64,000 nt of DNA from Datura wrightii (Eukaryota > Streptophyta > Magnoliopsida > Solanales > Solanaceae), in NCBI GenBank assembly GCA_035772735.1, contig JASDFA010000010.1:30443501-30507500 (forward strand), given 5' to 3'. This document shows, in pieces, positions 1-10,539 of the stretch (positions are counted from its first letter, which is position 1; the number at the start of each line of letters is the position of its first letter). The notes below the pieces were generated by a model. That model ran no database searches. It was not told the DNA's origin and worked only from the letters and a program-made list of their open reading frames with translations. Both the position numbers and the translations under genes were made by a program.

Positions 1-1043
1 AAGACACTTATGTATTCACAAAGGCAATGGGAGAGATGATGATAGACAGCATGAGAGGTGATATTCCGGTAGTAATTATTCGACCAAGTGTCATTGAGAG
101 CACCTACAAGGAACCATTTCCTGGATGGATGGAAGGGAGCAGGTATTCTACTCAAGACTCAAATGCTAAAAAAGACTTCCAACACACCTTAAACTAATGT
201 TTACTTTAACCTTTCTTATGCAGGATGATGGATCCAATCATCTTGTATTATGGTAAAGGGCAGCTCACAGGGTTTCTTGTAGACCCTAATGGAGTTCTTG
301 ATGTGGCAAGTTGTTCACATAATTATCCAGTATGAAATTTAACATAAAGGGTAGAGTGCGTACTCAGTATTATTTATTTGTCTCTTGTAGGTTCCAGCTG
401 ACATGGTTGTGAATGCAACCTTGGCAGCCATGGCAAAACATGGGACAGAAGGAAAACCAGGAAGTAGTAGTGTTTACCAGGTTGCTTCATCTGCCGTAAA
501 TCCATTAGTCTTCAAGGACCTGGCCAGAATGCTATTTGATCACTTCAATCGTTCGCCGTACATTGATTCCAAAGGAAGACCAATTCATGTTCCAAAAATG
601 TCGCTGCTCAGATCCATGGAGGACTTATCATCCCATCTATGGCGAGACGCCATTAACAGAAGTGGCCTAACAGATTTGACCGATCCAAATGGAAAGTTGT
701 CCAGGAAACTTGAGAATATCTGTAGGAAGTCAGTGGAGCAAGCAAAGTACCTGGCTAATATTTATGAACCGTACACTTTTTATGGAGGAAGGTAAGAGTT
801 TGGTCTTTATTGTCCTCTATTAAGTTTTGCACCATTTTTATGAAGTTTTGAGACTAAAAAAGGTCCAAAATTTCCAGATTTGACAACAGCAATACTCAGA
901 GGTTGATGGAATCCATGTCTAAAGAAGAAAGATGGCAATTTGGATTTGATGTAGAAAGCATAGATTGGAAAGATTACATCTCTAATGTCCACATTCCAGG
1001 GCTGAGGAAGCATGTGATGAAAGGAAGAGGATCATGCAGTTAA
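1..1043 (+). CDS. FAR: Fatty acyl-CoA reductase (alcohol-forming), 3' part of the gene
   Basis: NADPH-dependent reduction of very-long-chain acyl-CoA to primary fatty alcohol, used for wax, suberin or pollen-wall lipids. The window opens inside the gene. Exons seen: 1-142, 224-305, 391-791, 878-1043, with TAA at 1041-1043; codon phases agree across all junctions. The first exon reads DTYVFTKAMGEMM, which is the YxxxK active-site motif of the Rossmann (male-sterility NAD-binding) domain. It is followed by GKGQLTGFL and VPADMVVNA, landmarks of plant FARs, then the C-terminal FAR domain ending in HIPGLRKHVMKGRGSCS. No stop or frameshift is seen in the visible part. The intron at 306-390 begins GCAAGT rather than GT; the DVVPAD reading needs this GC-AG splice. 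The gene runs tail-to-tail with the phosphatase gene. Which FAR paralogue this is cannot be told from the C-terminus. Confidence 0.92.
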
Positions 1044-1963
1044 TCTCAGTCTGCTCCTTTATGTTTCTGCCTCTCATCTTACTGTAATACAAGTATACAA
1101 CTGCTGATTTTATTTTTACTTTTTTCTTTCCAAAAAATTTGTGATTTCTGGACAAGATCATCTTTAACAAGAACTTCCTGATAATCACTGATGTAATATC
1201 ATTTTCAATATACTATATTAATAATATCATATCAAAGTGAGTCTACCATAAGAATGTTTAGGATTCTGCAGCTTCTATTTAATGTGCAGTGCAGCCTAGA
1301 TTATATACTTGTCTAGTTTTATGTATAAAAATGGAAAAGCAATATTATTACCTCTGTTGATCTTTATGGCTCTCAAAAATAAAGGTAGGGCATGGCGGGT
1401 TAGAAGGATAAAGATCCCACAAATCCACTCTTTAAATTATGTTCCCATCACACGACTCACCAATGTGATCCTAGTGGCACCCACCATATCTTTGTGGGGC
1501 TGATATCTTGTATTGGAGCAAACAAACTCAATGATTTTATATTATGCAGTATTTATGATTAGAGTGAAGAGAAGGCACAGCAGCCTACTAAACCACATCA
1601 TCTCTTTTCGACTTATAGTAGGTGTTAATATTATATTAGGAATAAATCACATTTGAAATCTAATTCCAACAATTATCCCATACCTCATCCTTAAACCAAA
1701 TAGGGAAAAAAAATTTTCCAAATTATCCCTCTCTAGACACCAGACAATCCTCTTTGAATTGAGACTAGACCTTAAGATGATACATGCAAAGCAGCTAGTA
1801 TTGCTTTCAGAAACCGCAGAGTATATCTCATTTTCATCAATAATAATATATTACACAAGTTCAAAATTGCCATACAAGAGTTCAAAATGGTCGCCTAAGA
1901 ATGTATTCCTATATATCAACACAAACAATATATATTCTATTATTATACACGAAATAACAAGCA
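1044..1963. other. Convergent intergenic region
   Basis: AT-rich spacer between the FAR stop and the stop of the opposite-strand phosphatase gene. It must hold both 3' UTRs and poly(A) sites. AATAAT-rich stretches near 1190-1240 are plausible FAR polyadenylation context. Short reading frames here have no recognisable homology. Confidence 0.6.
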
Positions 1964-2966
1964 TCATAGGCTCAGGTGAGAGAATAGAGAAGGCACAAGA
2001 TCCACCACAGACCAAGCAAGACCAGCATACTGCAAGAGCCTAATACCAGTATCAACTTCAAACGAGTCCTGCCGGGAGAAAAAGAAAAGCTTTTGAATAT
2101 AACCTGTTTGCTTTATTTCATCTGACTTTTTCGCGGAAGCTGAAATGCTTAGTGATGGGACGTAGCTGGTTGATCTCACCGGGATGCCCAATGCATTGGC
2201 AAGCATGGGAAGCATCCATTTGGCAAGAGACTTACTGCAGAACCTCACGAGGAGTATTGTTGGATATCCTATTATCATTCTTCCCAAAAATGCAGGAAGA
2301 GTAAGATGGGGAGTAAAGAGACGGGGTACACTCTCATGATGAAACTGATGATATGTCTGCTGGACACCAATTACCTGGACAAAAGGATTTTGTTTTCATG
2401 AAATTAGAGGCACTTGCAATTACCCAGCGAAGGCACACCTATCTATAAGGGATCATCACATCCTTCTATACATCCCCAAAAAAAAAAAGAAAAGAAAAAA
2501 ACTGAACCCGAGCACAAGAACATTATAATAACTAAAAGGGGAAAACTAGAACAAAAGAATATGCCAGGACAGCAGTATTCAGCTTTTCCAAGTACTCAAA
2601 TTCAAGGAGGCATGAAATTCATTATGTAAACTCTCATAGCAAAAACCAATACCAAGTAGTTTTTCCTCAATCATAAACAAATGAAACCCACCAGGTCGGA
2701 AAATTACATTGTGTAGCTACCTAAAAAAAATCTATTTCTATGTATATATACTGTATATTGACTCTCCTTGGCTTCTTCGTGAGTCCAATCCTTTATATTT
2801 TGACACCCTTTAGTGAAATCCTAGTTCCGCCATTGAAACCCACAATAAACTAAGGTCTACCCAGAAAGAATGAGGTCTTGAACAGGAACCTAAGCAGGAT
2901 TAGGAATAAGACATTGAGCAAAAGAGAGCTTAAGATTGACTGGGGACTAACAAAGAAAAGAGCAGA

Positions 2967-3050
<84 letters not shown>

Positions 3051-6000
3051 CTCTGGTTCCGCCATTGAAACCCACAATAAACTAAGGTCTACCCAGAAAG
3101 AGTGAGGTCTTGAACAGGAACCTAAGCAGGAGTAGGAATAAGATGATTGAGCAAAAGAGAGCTTAAGACTGACTGGAGACTAACAAAGAAAAGAGCAGAC
3201 ATCTCTCTCTCTCTCTCTCTCTCTCTCTGGTTCCGCCATTGAAACCCACAATAAACTAAGGTCTACCCAGAAAGAGTGAGGTCTTGAACAGGAACCTAAG
3301 CACGAGTAGGAATAAGATGATTGAGCAAAAGAGAGCTTAAGATTGACTGGGGACTAACAAAGAAATCTCTCTCTCTCTCTCTCTCTCTCTACAATTCTAC
3401 TTATTCCTTTCTTTGTTTAGGTAGTAGCTAAGCAAATTAAACATGCAGGAGAATCGGACACCTATACTACGCTTTGACATCTCTAGTTGTTTCCTTGATA
3501 GCCAATAAATAGCACACATAGGTAAGAATACACCAACACATGTGTATTCTTTTTCTTGAAACTGGTAAGTATGTATTCTTCAGCATTAAGGACATGCTGG
3601 GGACCATCAAAAAGAGCTGGTTACAAAAGAACAGAGGAAAATAAATACTTACAGTGATCTTAATAATTCGACAAAATGATCTAAATCCTCTAGGCCATCA
3701 AAACCAAGGTAGCAACAGGAAAATGACTTCTACTCCAGGACAGCAACCCACACAATTTTTAGCGGCAAGCTGCCTTGTTAATATTATTAATAAATTCAAA
3801 GTTTGCACTATTAGTCATTCAATTTAAATGGAATTGGATGATTGCCAATAGAGCCATGTTAATCATACAAGTCAAAGTGCAATTAGTAACAAGTTTATTA
3901 AGAGTGAAGAAAATGTTGGGTTGAACAGTCAAAAGACCACCTTCTCCAACAAATTGTCTAGAGACAATCACTTGTAAATAGACCACTGCCTTCAACTAAT
4001 TCATCAAGGAGAAAGCAGCGTGGAAGAAATAACTTAGCAAGGCTATATGAACTTTTTCAAACCAACATAACTGATTCACATGAACTACGAATTAGGAAAA
4101 GAAAAATTTTACAATCATATGTGAAGCAACAAGATAGCCACTTCCAACATTTTTCCCTATGCAATCATTTTTCAGTACTAAAAATTTTAGGCAAACGCAC
4201 TGAAGCAATCTGGTCAATGAACACAAATCTTGGTAGAAGGTCTCAACAAAGGAATAAATGGAAGGAGAAAAAGGAACTTCACAAGATAAAGTCAAGCAAA
4301 TACAGTTGTGCGCTTACAATTCCCAATGCCACGCCAGTGAAGGCTGTATGGAACTCAAAACTTGGAGTTGGGAGCTCTGGTGTAGGGTAAGCAAAGAGCA
4401 ACAAGAAGCTTAGCACAGCCCAGAATGATGAAACTGCAAATAATGCCAAATCTCAGAACCAGGGACAAAGTTTATAGTCATGCAAATATGAAATAAAGAT
4501 GACATAAAAAAAAGCTGGAAAACTCCCATTTGTCAAGGAAATCAACATGGTTCTCTCTTAAATAATCAAAAGATGGAATTTTCTCACAATACAGACATTC
4601 TCACCAGTGTTATCAAAGGCAAAAAAGAATAGAAACGCACCAACTGTTTCTTGGGACACTTGAGCAATAAAAGCACAAGGTTTAAGTGAAGAAAAGCACA
4701 TGATGAGAAAAGATTAATCAATAATTATATGTACCAAGAATTAAAAACCATGTCAATCAAATTCAAAAATCATTTTAAATTTCCGATACAGATAAAAGTT
4801 TCTAATTCAAATTATTCACTAATTTTATTTTACAATCATTTTAATCTGCCTACATTATCACTAACATTCATCAATAAAGTTTCCTTAACTATTTGTATAT
4901 TGTCTTTATCTCTATTTTTTGTTTAGTGCTGTCCTCCTTAACACAGAATCGGTGGGTGCTGATATGCGCGTTCTGTCTGACCCAAAGCACCGGTTAAGCT
5001 AGGCAAAGCGTCTAACTAGCACAGCAGAGTTTTTCTGGCTTAAGTGCGCCTCAAGCAAGTCTTTAACAACACAATTCTTTCCAATTTTGTCTGATAGGAT
5101 AGAACAGGCATTCTTATGAGACAAAAATTGCACATACAAATAAAGTTATCTTAATATGATTGTAGGAGTTGCCAGTGTGTTGAAAGGCGCTCGCCTCAGT
5201 GCTTTTCTGAAGCGAGGCGAAGCAGGGACCTGGAGCTTTTCTGCTCTGAGGCAAGGCATTTTCTGGAAAGCAGTGGAGAAGTGGCGAGGTGGTGAGAAGC
5301 GGTGCCTTTTTATATTTTTCAGTCCAAAGCAAGAGTTTTCAGGTACTTGCTTTCCTTTCTTCTATTTTCTTCGTCTTCTTTCTTCTTTCTTTCTTTCTCC
5401 TTTTCCAGAAGCAACTCCTTTTTCCGGCTGTTTCGGGTCTTCTTTTGTTCTGTATTTTTCTTCCGGCAGAAACTCCCACTACCTCTGTTTTGTCCTGTGT
5501 TTGGCTCAGTGTTTTTTTTTTCGTCCTCTGTTTCTGGAGTTTTTTTGCTTTTTCCATTACCTGCATTCTTCTTTTCTGTTTTTTTTTTCAGTTTTAGTGT
5601 ACAATTAGTTGCATAATAACTAAATTATTTCTGCCTATAAATAGTATACTCAATGGCATCATCTGATGGTAGCAAAAAGAATGACATAGTATGTTATTGC
5701 TATTGAGTTTTTGGTTATTTATATATGCAAATTTAATATTTTAATTTTTTTTTTTGTATTAATTAGTGCTTCCTTTCAAAAAGGCCGGCGCCTAGCTTCT
5801 TGCTTCTCGCTAATGAAGAAGGCCCTCGTCGCTTTTTGTCGCCTCTCGCTCTCCAAAACACTAGGAGTTGCCTAATGAAAATAACTGAATTCATTGAGTA
5901 AGCTAAATGCATCTGCATTAAACTTTACATAATTCTTGGCTAACATATATTAGATATAGAAACTGCTGCTGAATATGGGCATTATGAACTGTTCAGGTTC

Positions 6001-8330
6001 AGTCAGCCAATGTAAAACTTCAAGTTTTATGCCCAAATGGGTAGTCATTCCCCCAATAGAGATTATATCTATGTTTGTAACGACTAATTTGTACTCTTTT
6101 TTGCTTTTTGCGTCAAATGAAAGATTTTATCAACCAGTAAGTGTTATGTACATACTAGATATATGGACTAAGCTAGGTACTCAAAAATAACCAAACAGAA
6201 AAACAACTAGTATGTCCAGCCTGGGTAAACAAAATCAGATCTGGCCTTACAAACTAGGGAACCACTTTAGCCTACTCAGGCATGCTGCCCATTTACATGT
6301 CTCTGTCGTACTATGTGCAGAGAGCTATGACTTCTCTAATCCAGCTCTGACATTATGACACTCGATATAGGAGGAATAAGAGGATTTTCTTACAGCTTTA
6401 CATCCAGTATAGAGGGAATACTAGCACTCAGCCTTAAAAAAATTCTTTTGTGTCATCCTTCAAATGCTCCCTTTCGCAAATACATTAAGAACCCGACATT
6501 CATATCTATTAAAAAAAGATAAAAAGGAGTATACTTTGCAGCAGGAGCCAAGCTCTTACATCTTTCAGCTTCAGGAACCCCAAGTAACATTATTTGCATT
6601 TCCAGGCCCTATAGTTATTATGCTAAATATCAGCACTATAGATGGTATATTTTACTCCTGATTCAAGAATCCAAGTCCATCTCGGACCCTCTACTAACTG
6701 TTGTCTTAAACATTCTGTCTACTTAAGCATCACTTGTCTTTTTTTTTTCTTTCTACTTTTTTTAATATTTGATTGAAGTCATGGCTAAACAACCATTTAG
6801 ATTTTGGAGTGTACTTTAAGAAACCACATCAGTGGTAGAAGAATCACCAACATCACCACTCCTAATTTACTCCTTCACTGATTTGGAAGACTCTACTGGA
6901 CATGACAAAATAATCAGTTCAGAGCTAAAGTTGATCACATCGAGCATCTTGATCTATTTCTGTATTCCAATATGCTTTGAAGTCGATATCTACCAAGAAG
7001 CACATCAGTGTTATCAGCAAGGCAGCACAGCATCTCTTGCCAATTCTCTAGATTTTGATTTTTGATTGACAGAAATGACATAACACAACCGTTAAGACAA
7101 AGAAATTCAAAACAGGTAACAATACTCATACCATTTTGCCCTGAAACTATGAAATCATCTATGTATTTGTGAACAGAAAGCCAGGATGCCAGGATTGCCA
7201 ATCCGAAAGCTAGACCCCCAATGATGTCAATCAAACTGTGCATTCCCAGGTATATTCTTCCTGAAAAATAAGCAAATTTTGAGTCCTGGACGTTTTGAAG
7301 AAGTAAGATTGGAGCACCATGCAGGAAAGGGACTTACCTACTGCAATGAAGAAAACAAATAAACAAACGATTGCTAATCCAGCTAATCTAGTAATGGCAT
7401 CATCATTTTGTGTGTAGGATAAGATGTACTGAAGAAGGAACCTGATTTGTCCATAAAAGGGAAGAAGAGGAGTAAGAACATGCTGATATAAAGCACAAAA
7501 TGCGAATGGTGAGTATTTTACTTTCATAAATGAAGCAAAGAGTAATTGATTTTATTTTCTGCTAATTCCATCAGAGCATCAATGCAGATGTTAAGCAGCA
7601 GATCAAAAAAAAAAGAGGTATACCCTGACAGGCAGAGAGTGTTGAGTGTGTGCGAAGAAGGAAGTCCATATTCCAGAGCATTTTCTTTCTCATCTTCTGT
7701 TGCTGTTATTCTCCTAACAGGTGGTGAACCGGGTCTAGGAGCACATACAACATCCTGCAATTATAAACACAGCTCCCACACATGATCTAACAAACATTAC
7801 GTACACAAACTGACATTAAGAGAAACGACAGTACCTTTATACAATTACCACTATAATCACACAAGGCCATCAAAAGGGTCATCTGTCTAGCCAATTTGCA
7901 ATGTCCACTCTGCAACATAAAAATATCGACTATAAAGAAAGCTTTGTAAGATGCACAACTACAAATTATTACTCCGGTAAAACATATACCCAGAATAGCA
8001 AGGGAAGGAAAGCAGTGTAGAAAGGCACAGAAACAACACAAGAAAGTCCAGAAAACAAGGCATCCAAATATTTGTTCTGATATTTCTGCAAAAGAAAAAC
8101 CCATTTACAGAAATCAGAACAGACATAAACTTCATCGCATAGAAACTAGAAGAATCTGTGAAGCAAACCTGGATCTTTAAAGTAATGGGAGTACTAGAAA
8201 CAACATAGCTAGAAACCCATGGTTGAGTCAAAGATCTAATCTTTTGGGTCACATTGAAAATTGAAGATACAACGACCCATGTACCAATTACGCACAAGAA
8301 CAACACCTCCCACCCTGTGATGCTCTCCAT
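1964..8330 (-). CDS. LPPD: Lipid phosphate phosphatase delta (long-chain base 1-phosphate phosphatase)
   Basis: ER-type multi-pass PAP2 enzyme that dephosphorylates dihydrosphingosine/phytosphingosine 1-phosphate, a regulator of sphingolipid and ABA signalling in plants. Eight exons on the minus strand: 8330-8169, 8085-7990, 7909-7835, 7754-7624, 7441-7338, 7260-7132, 4433-4318, 2374-1964. All have GT-AG borders. The total is 1224 nt, 407 residues plus stop, close to the roughly 416 residues of the Arabidopsis protein as I recall it. The three phosphatase motifs are present: K-DVVCAPRP (C1, split by intron 3), YGLPSSHT (C2) and GRIYLGMHSLID (C3). The N-terminus MESITGWEV and C-terminal SVVDLVPSLF match the family. 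The start ATG at 8330-8328 is chosen on that match. No disabling change is seen. Introns 6 (2.7 kb) and 7 (1.9 kb) are enlarged by repeats. Confidence 0.95.
2824..3390. repeat. Three-copy minisatellite carrying (CT)n tracts, in LPPD intron 7
   Basis: Three head-to-tail units, 2824-3055, 3056-3229 and 3230-3390, each starting GTTCCGCCATTGAAACC and ending in a CT run. The unique part of about 140 bp is nearly identical among copies. The CT runs differ: about 39 dinucleotides at 2969-3046, about 13 at 3202-3228 and about 12 at 3366-3390. Confidence 0.95.
4606..5073. mobile_element. Mutator-like MITE, copy 1, in LPPD intron 6
   Basis: Ends are imperfect inverted repeats: left AGTGTTATCAAAGGC, right end reverse-complemented TGTGTTGTTAAAGAC. 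Flanking 9-mers ATTCTCACC (4597-4605) and ATTCTTTCC (5074-5082) agree at 7 of 9 bases, as expected for an old 9-bp Mutator-type target duplication. The interior is AT-rich with no transposase. Its ends resemble those of the neighbouring MITE at 5174-5862. Confidence 0.6.
5174..5862. mobile_element. Mutator-like MITE, copy 2, in LPPD intron 6
   Basis: Perfect flanking direct repeat AGGAGTTGCC (5164-5173 and 5863-5872), 9-10 bp as in Mutator-like elements. Terminal inverted repeats: left AGTGTGTTGAAAGGCGCTCG, right reverse-complemented AGTGTTTTGGAGAGCGAGAG, with GC-rich gcgaggcg motifs inside both ends. The 689-bp interior has no transposase and holds a strongly pyrimidine-rich stretch at about 5340-5600. 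It lies only about 100 bp from copy 1. Confidence 0.8.
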
Positions 8331-9248
8331 CAACCTTTTCCCAAAATTTCTCTTTTTCTTCTTCTTCTTCTTCTTCTTCTTCTTCTTCTTCCCCTTTCTC
8401 ACGGACTTTCCTTTTTCTTTTTCCAGAGGGGATTTTTTTGAGAGAGAAACAAGAGGACTGTGATTCTCCGGTTTCTTGGATTTTAAAAAATACTTTATTT
8501 TTCTATTTTAGAAATTGGTGTTTTCCAGGAAAGGACTAATTTCCTTTGGCAGAGAAAGAGTCAGCTTGACTATCAAATAAGGGATAGTTGACCTCCCAAT
8601 TTTCTCTGGTCAAGGGCATTTTGATATTTTCATTTTCTATTTGTATCATTATACTTGTACAGCTAAGTTGTTGGATTGTACCTTTATTTATATGGACTCA
8701 AAAAATATTATCTTTGTGATAATTGTCACATCTGCCCTTAGAGTGAACCGGCTACTTTAAGGATAATTTTTTTTTGTGCTGCAACTATTTGTACCTATGG
8801 GTGTCTAATGGTCAGGTTGACTCGGAATCGGACCGATGCATGTGTAGTGGACTGGGCTGGTTTGGTCAAGGGCAAAATCGAAATCCGAACGAGTCCGTTT
8901 CGTGTATCGATTAATTGGAACCGGTTCAATCCGATAAGGTCACATCATGTGTAAATCGGTTAACCGCACCAAATCGGTTTAACCGTAAAATTTTATTTTT
9001 CTTTTAAATTTGTATTTGACTGTTTTGGTTGTTGGGCCAGCAACTAGTTGGACCCAAACGGTCCAAAAAAGTGTTTTTGGTCGTTTCTAGCCTACATTTT
9101 TTTATTTTATTTTTAATTAACCCTCTTTCCTTCTAAATACCCAACCCTCTTCAAAATCTATAACCCCCCCCCCCCCAATCATTTTTTATATTTTCCACAA
9201 ATCAGCTCTCTTTTAATCTATATTATCAGACTTGGCTCCCCTCCAGTA
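8331..9248. promoter_or_regulatory. LPPD 5' UTR and upstream region
   Basis: Upstream DNA of the minus-strand phosphatase gene. A (TTC)n tract at about 8352-8390, (GAA)n on the mRNA strand, begins about 22 nt upstream of the ATG and so probably lies in the 5' UTR. A C14 run sits near 9163-9176. From 8810 to 9070 there is AT/GC-mixed sequence rich in GGTT/CCGG words with no clear ends. No convincing TATA box could be assigned. Confidence 0.5.
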
Positions 9249-9804
9249 GGGCTGGATATCAGTCGATTTGGTTTCGATTTTAAAAGTTATCAATTTTACT
9301 TATCAATTATTGGTTTGTTGACATGTTAAATTGTTAAAGAACCATTAAGATGTCGGTTAATAGGTTATTGGTTAATCGGATATTGGTCATTATCGGTTCA
9401 GTTTATGGGTTAGCCGTTAAGATCTCATATGAAAAATCTCATAAGTCATAAGTATGTTTAGCTAGAAAAAAAGTAGGTGACACAAGAGAAAGAACATATA
9501 GAACTAGCCAAACTAAAACAATCAACTTTAATTTAGATTTGAATAATATCTTCTTCACTTTTCATCGACACCTGACTCATCTTCTTGTTAGGATACTTTA
9601 TATATTGAAAGCTAAAATTATAATTTATTAAATTATTATTAGGTTATCGGTTCATCCGTTAAAATGATCAAACCGATAATTGAACTAATAACTTAGGATA
9701 GTAAACCGATAATCAAATCATTAAATCAATAACCTGAATTATTAATTCAATAACTCAATTATTGGTTTGGGTTGTTGGTTTAACCGTATTTGCACATCCT
9801 TGCC
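9249..9804. mobile_element. hAT-like MITE
   Basis: Flanked by 8-mers CTCCAGTA (9241-9248) and CTCTAGTA (9805-9812), one mismatch, fitting hAT 8-bp target duplications. Ends are weakly inverted: GGGCTGGATATCAG at left, GGCAAGGATGTGC from the right. The interior repeats GGTTAT/AACCGATAA words and has no coding potential. Confidence 0.5.
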
Positions 9805-10539
9805 CTCTAGTATTCCTTCTCTCCATTTCGTCCAGTTGCACTTCAAATTTATTACAGGTGTTCACTTAGCAAATTAATGATTCAGATTTATTTGCTAAAC
9901 CACAATATTTTAACCATGGTTTACATGTAATTTATCTTCTTTTCCCTCGTTCTCTTCAAGACTACAACCGTCAAACAAGAACTTTCTTCCTTTCCTTTCG
10001 AAGTCTGTTAAGGATTGCCAAGAATTGCACAATAATGACAATGCCAAGTCAAACTTGAAGTAGCAGCTTCCTCCAACGAGTGGGTATGTCAAGATGAAAA
10101 TTTTCTGAAGTATGGTAAAATTTGATGCCGAAGTTGCTTTCATGGCAGACTAATAGATCAGAAGAATGAAGTTGATGATCCTCCATCGTCGTCAGTTCCA
10201 CAACCCAGGAAAATCGCTAGCCTCTACAAGGTTAAAGACATTAGCTTTAACCTGTGTGCAGGTTTATCAAATTGAAGCTAAATTGAAAATTTAAATGGTA
10301 TATCAACTGGGTTCGATGTAGATTCTTAGGTTTTCATATATTTAGGGAGGAGTAAATTAAATTCTGGACGAGAATGACCATTTGAACTGACACGTCTTCA
10401 CTTTTTTCTTGTTCTTTTTTGGCAAAAATAACTTTTATCATTCTAGCCTATTAAATAGGAGAAAAATTTATAGGGTCATGATCTTGGGCAGATTTATATG
10501 CCCAAGTGATACTCAAACGTATTATTTTCGCCTTGTTTG
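9805..10539. other. Intergenic DNA, nothing recognised
   Basis: AT-rich sequence between the hAT-like MITE and the first part that aligns with the 3' LTR of element P. Short reading frames have no recognisable products. Part of it could be the missing start of P's 5' LTR, but no TGTTCCACCCC start was found. Confidence 0.4.

Noticed and set aside
2850..3105. Ser-Leu and Arg-Glu repeat proteins on both strands
   Set aside because: They are translations of the CT/GA microsatellite in an intron.
5156..5616. Phe/Ser/Leu-rich reading frames of about 100-150 codons in three frames
   Set aside because: They come from a pyrimidine-rich stretch inside a MITE; all three frames are open at once, as expected of low-complexity DNA.
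8331..8402. Lys-rich N-terminal extension of LPPD from an in-frame upstream start
   Set aside because: The upstream codon at 8402-8400 is GTG, not ATG, and the lysine run is the translated (GAA)n tract. The MESITGWEV start fits the family.
8805..9075. Second MITE upstream of LPPD
   Set aside because: GGTT/CCGG words resemble MITE interiors, but no inverted ends or target duplication could be found.
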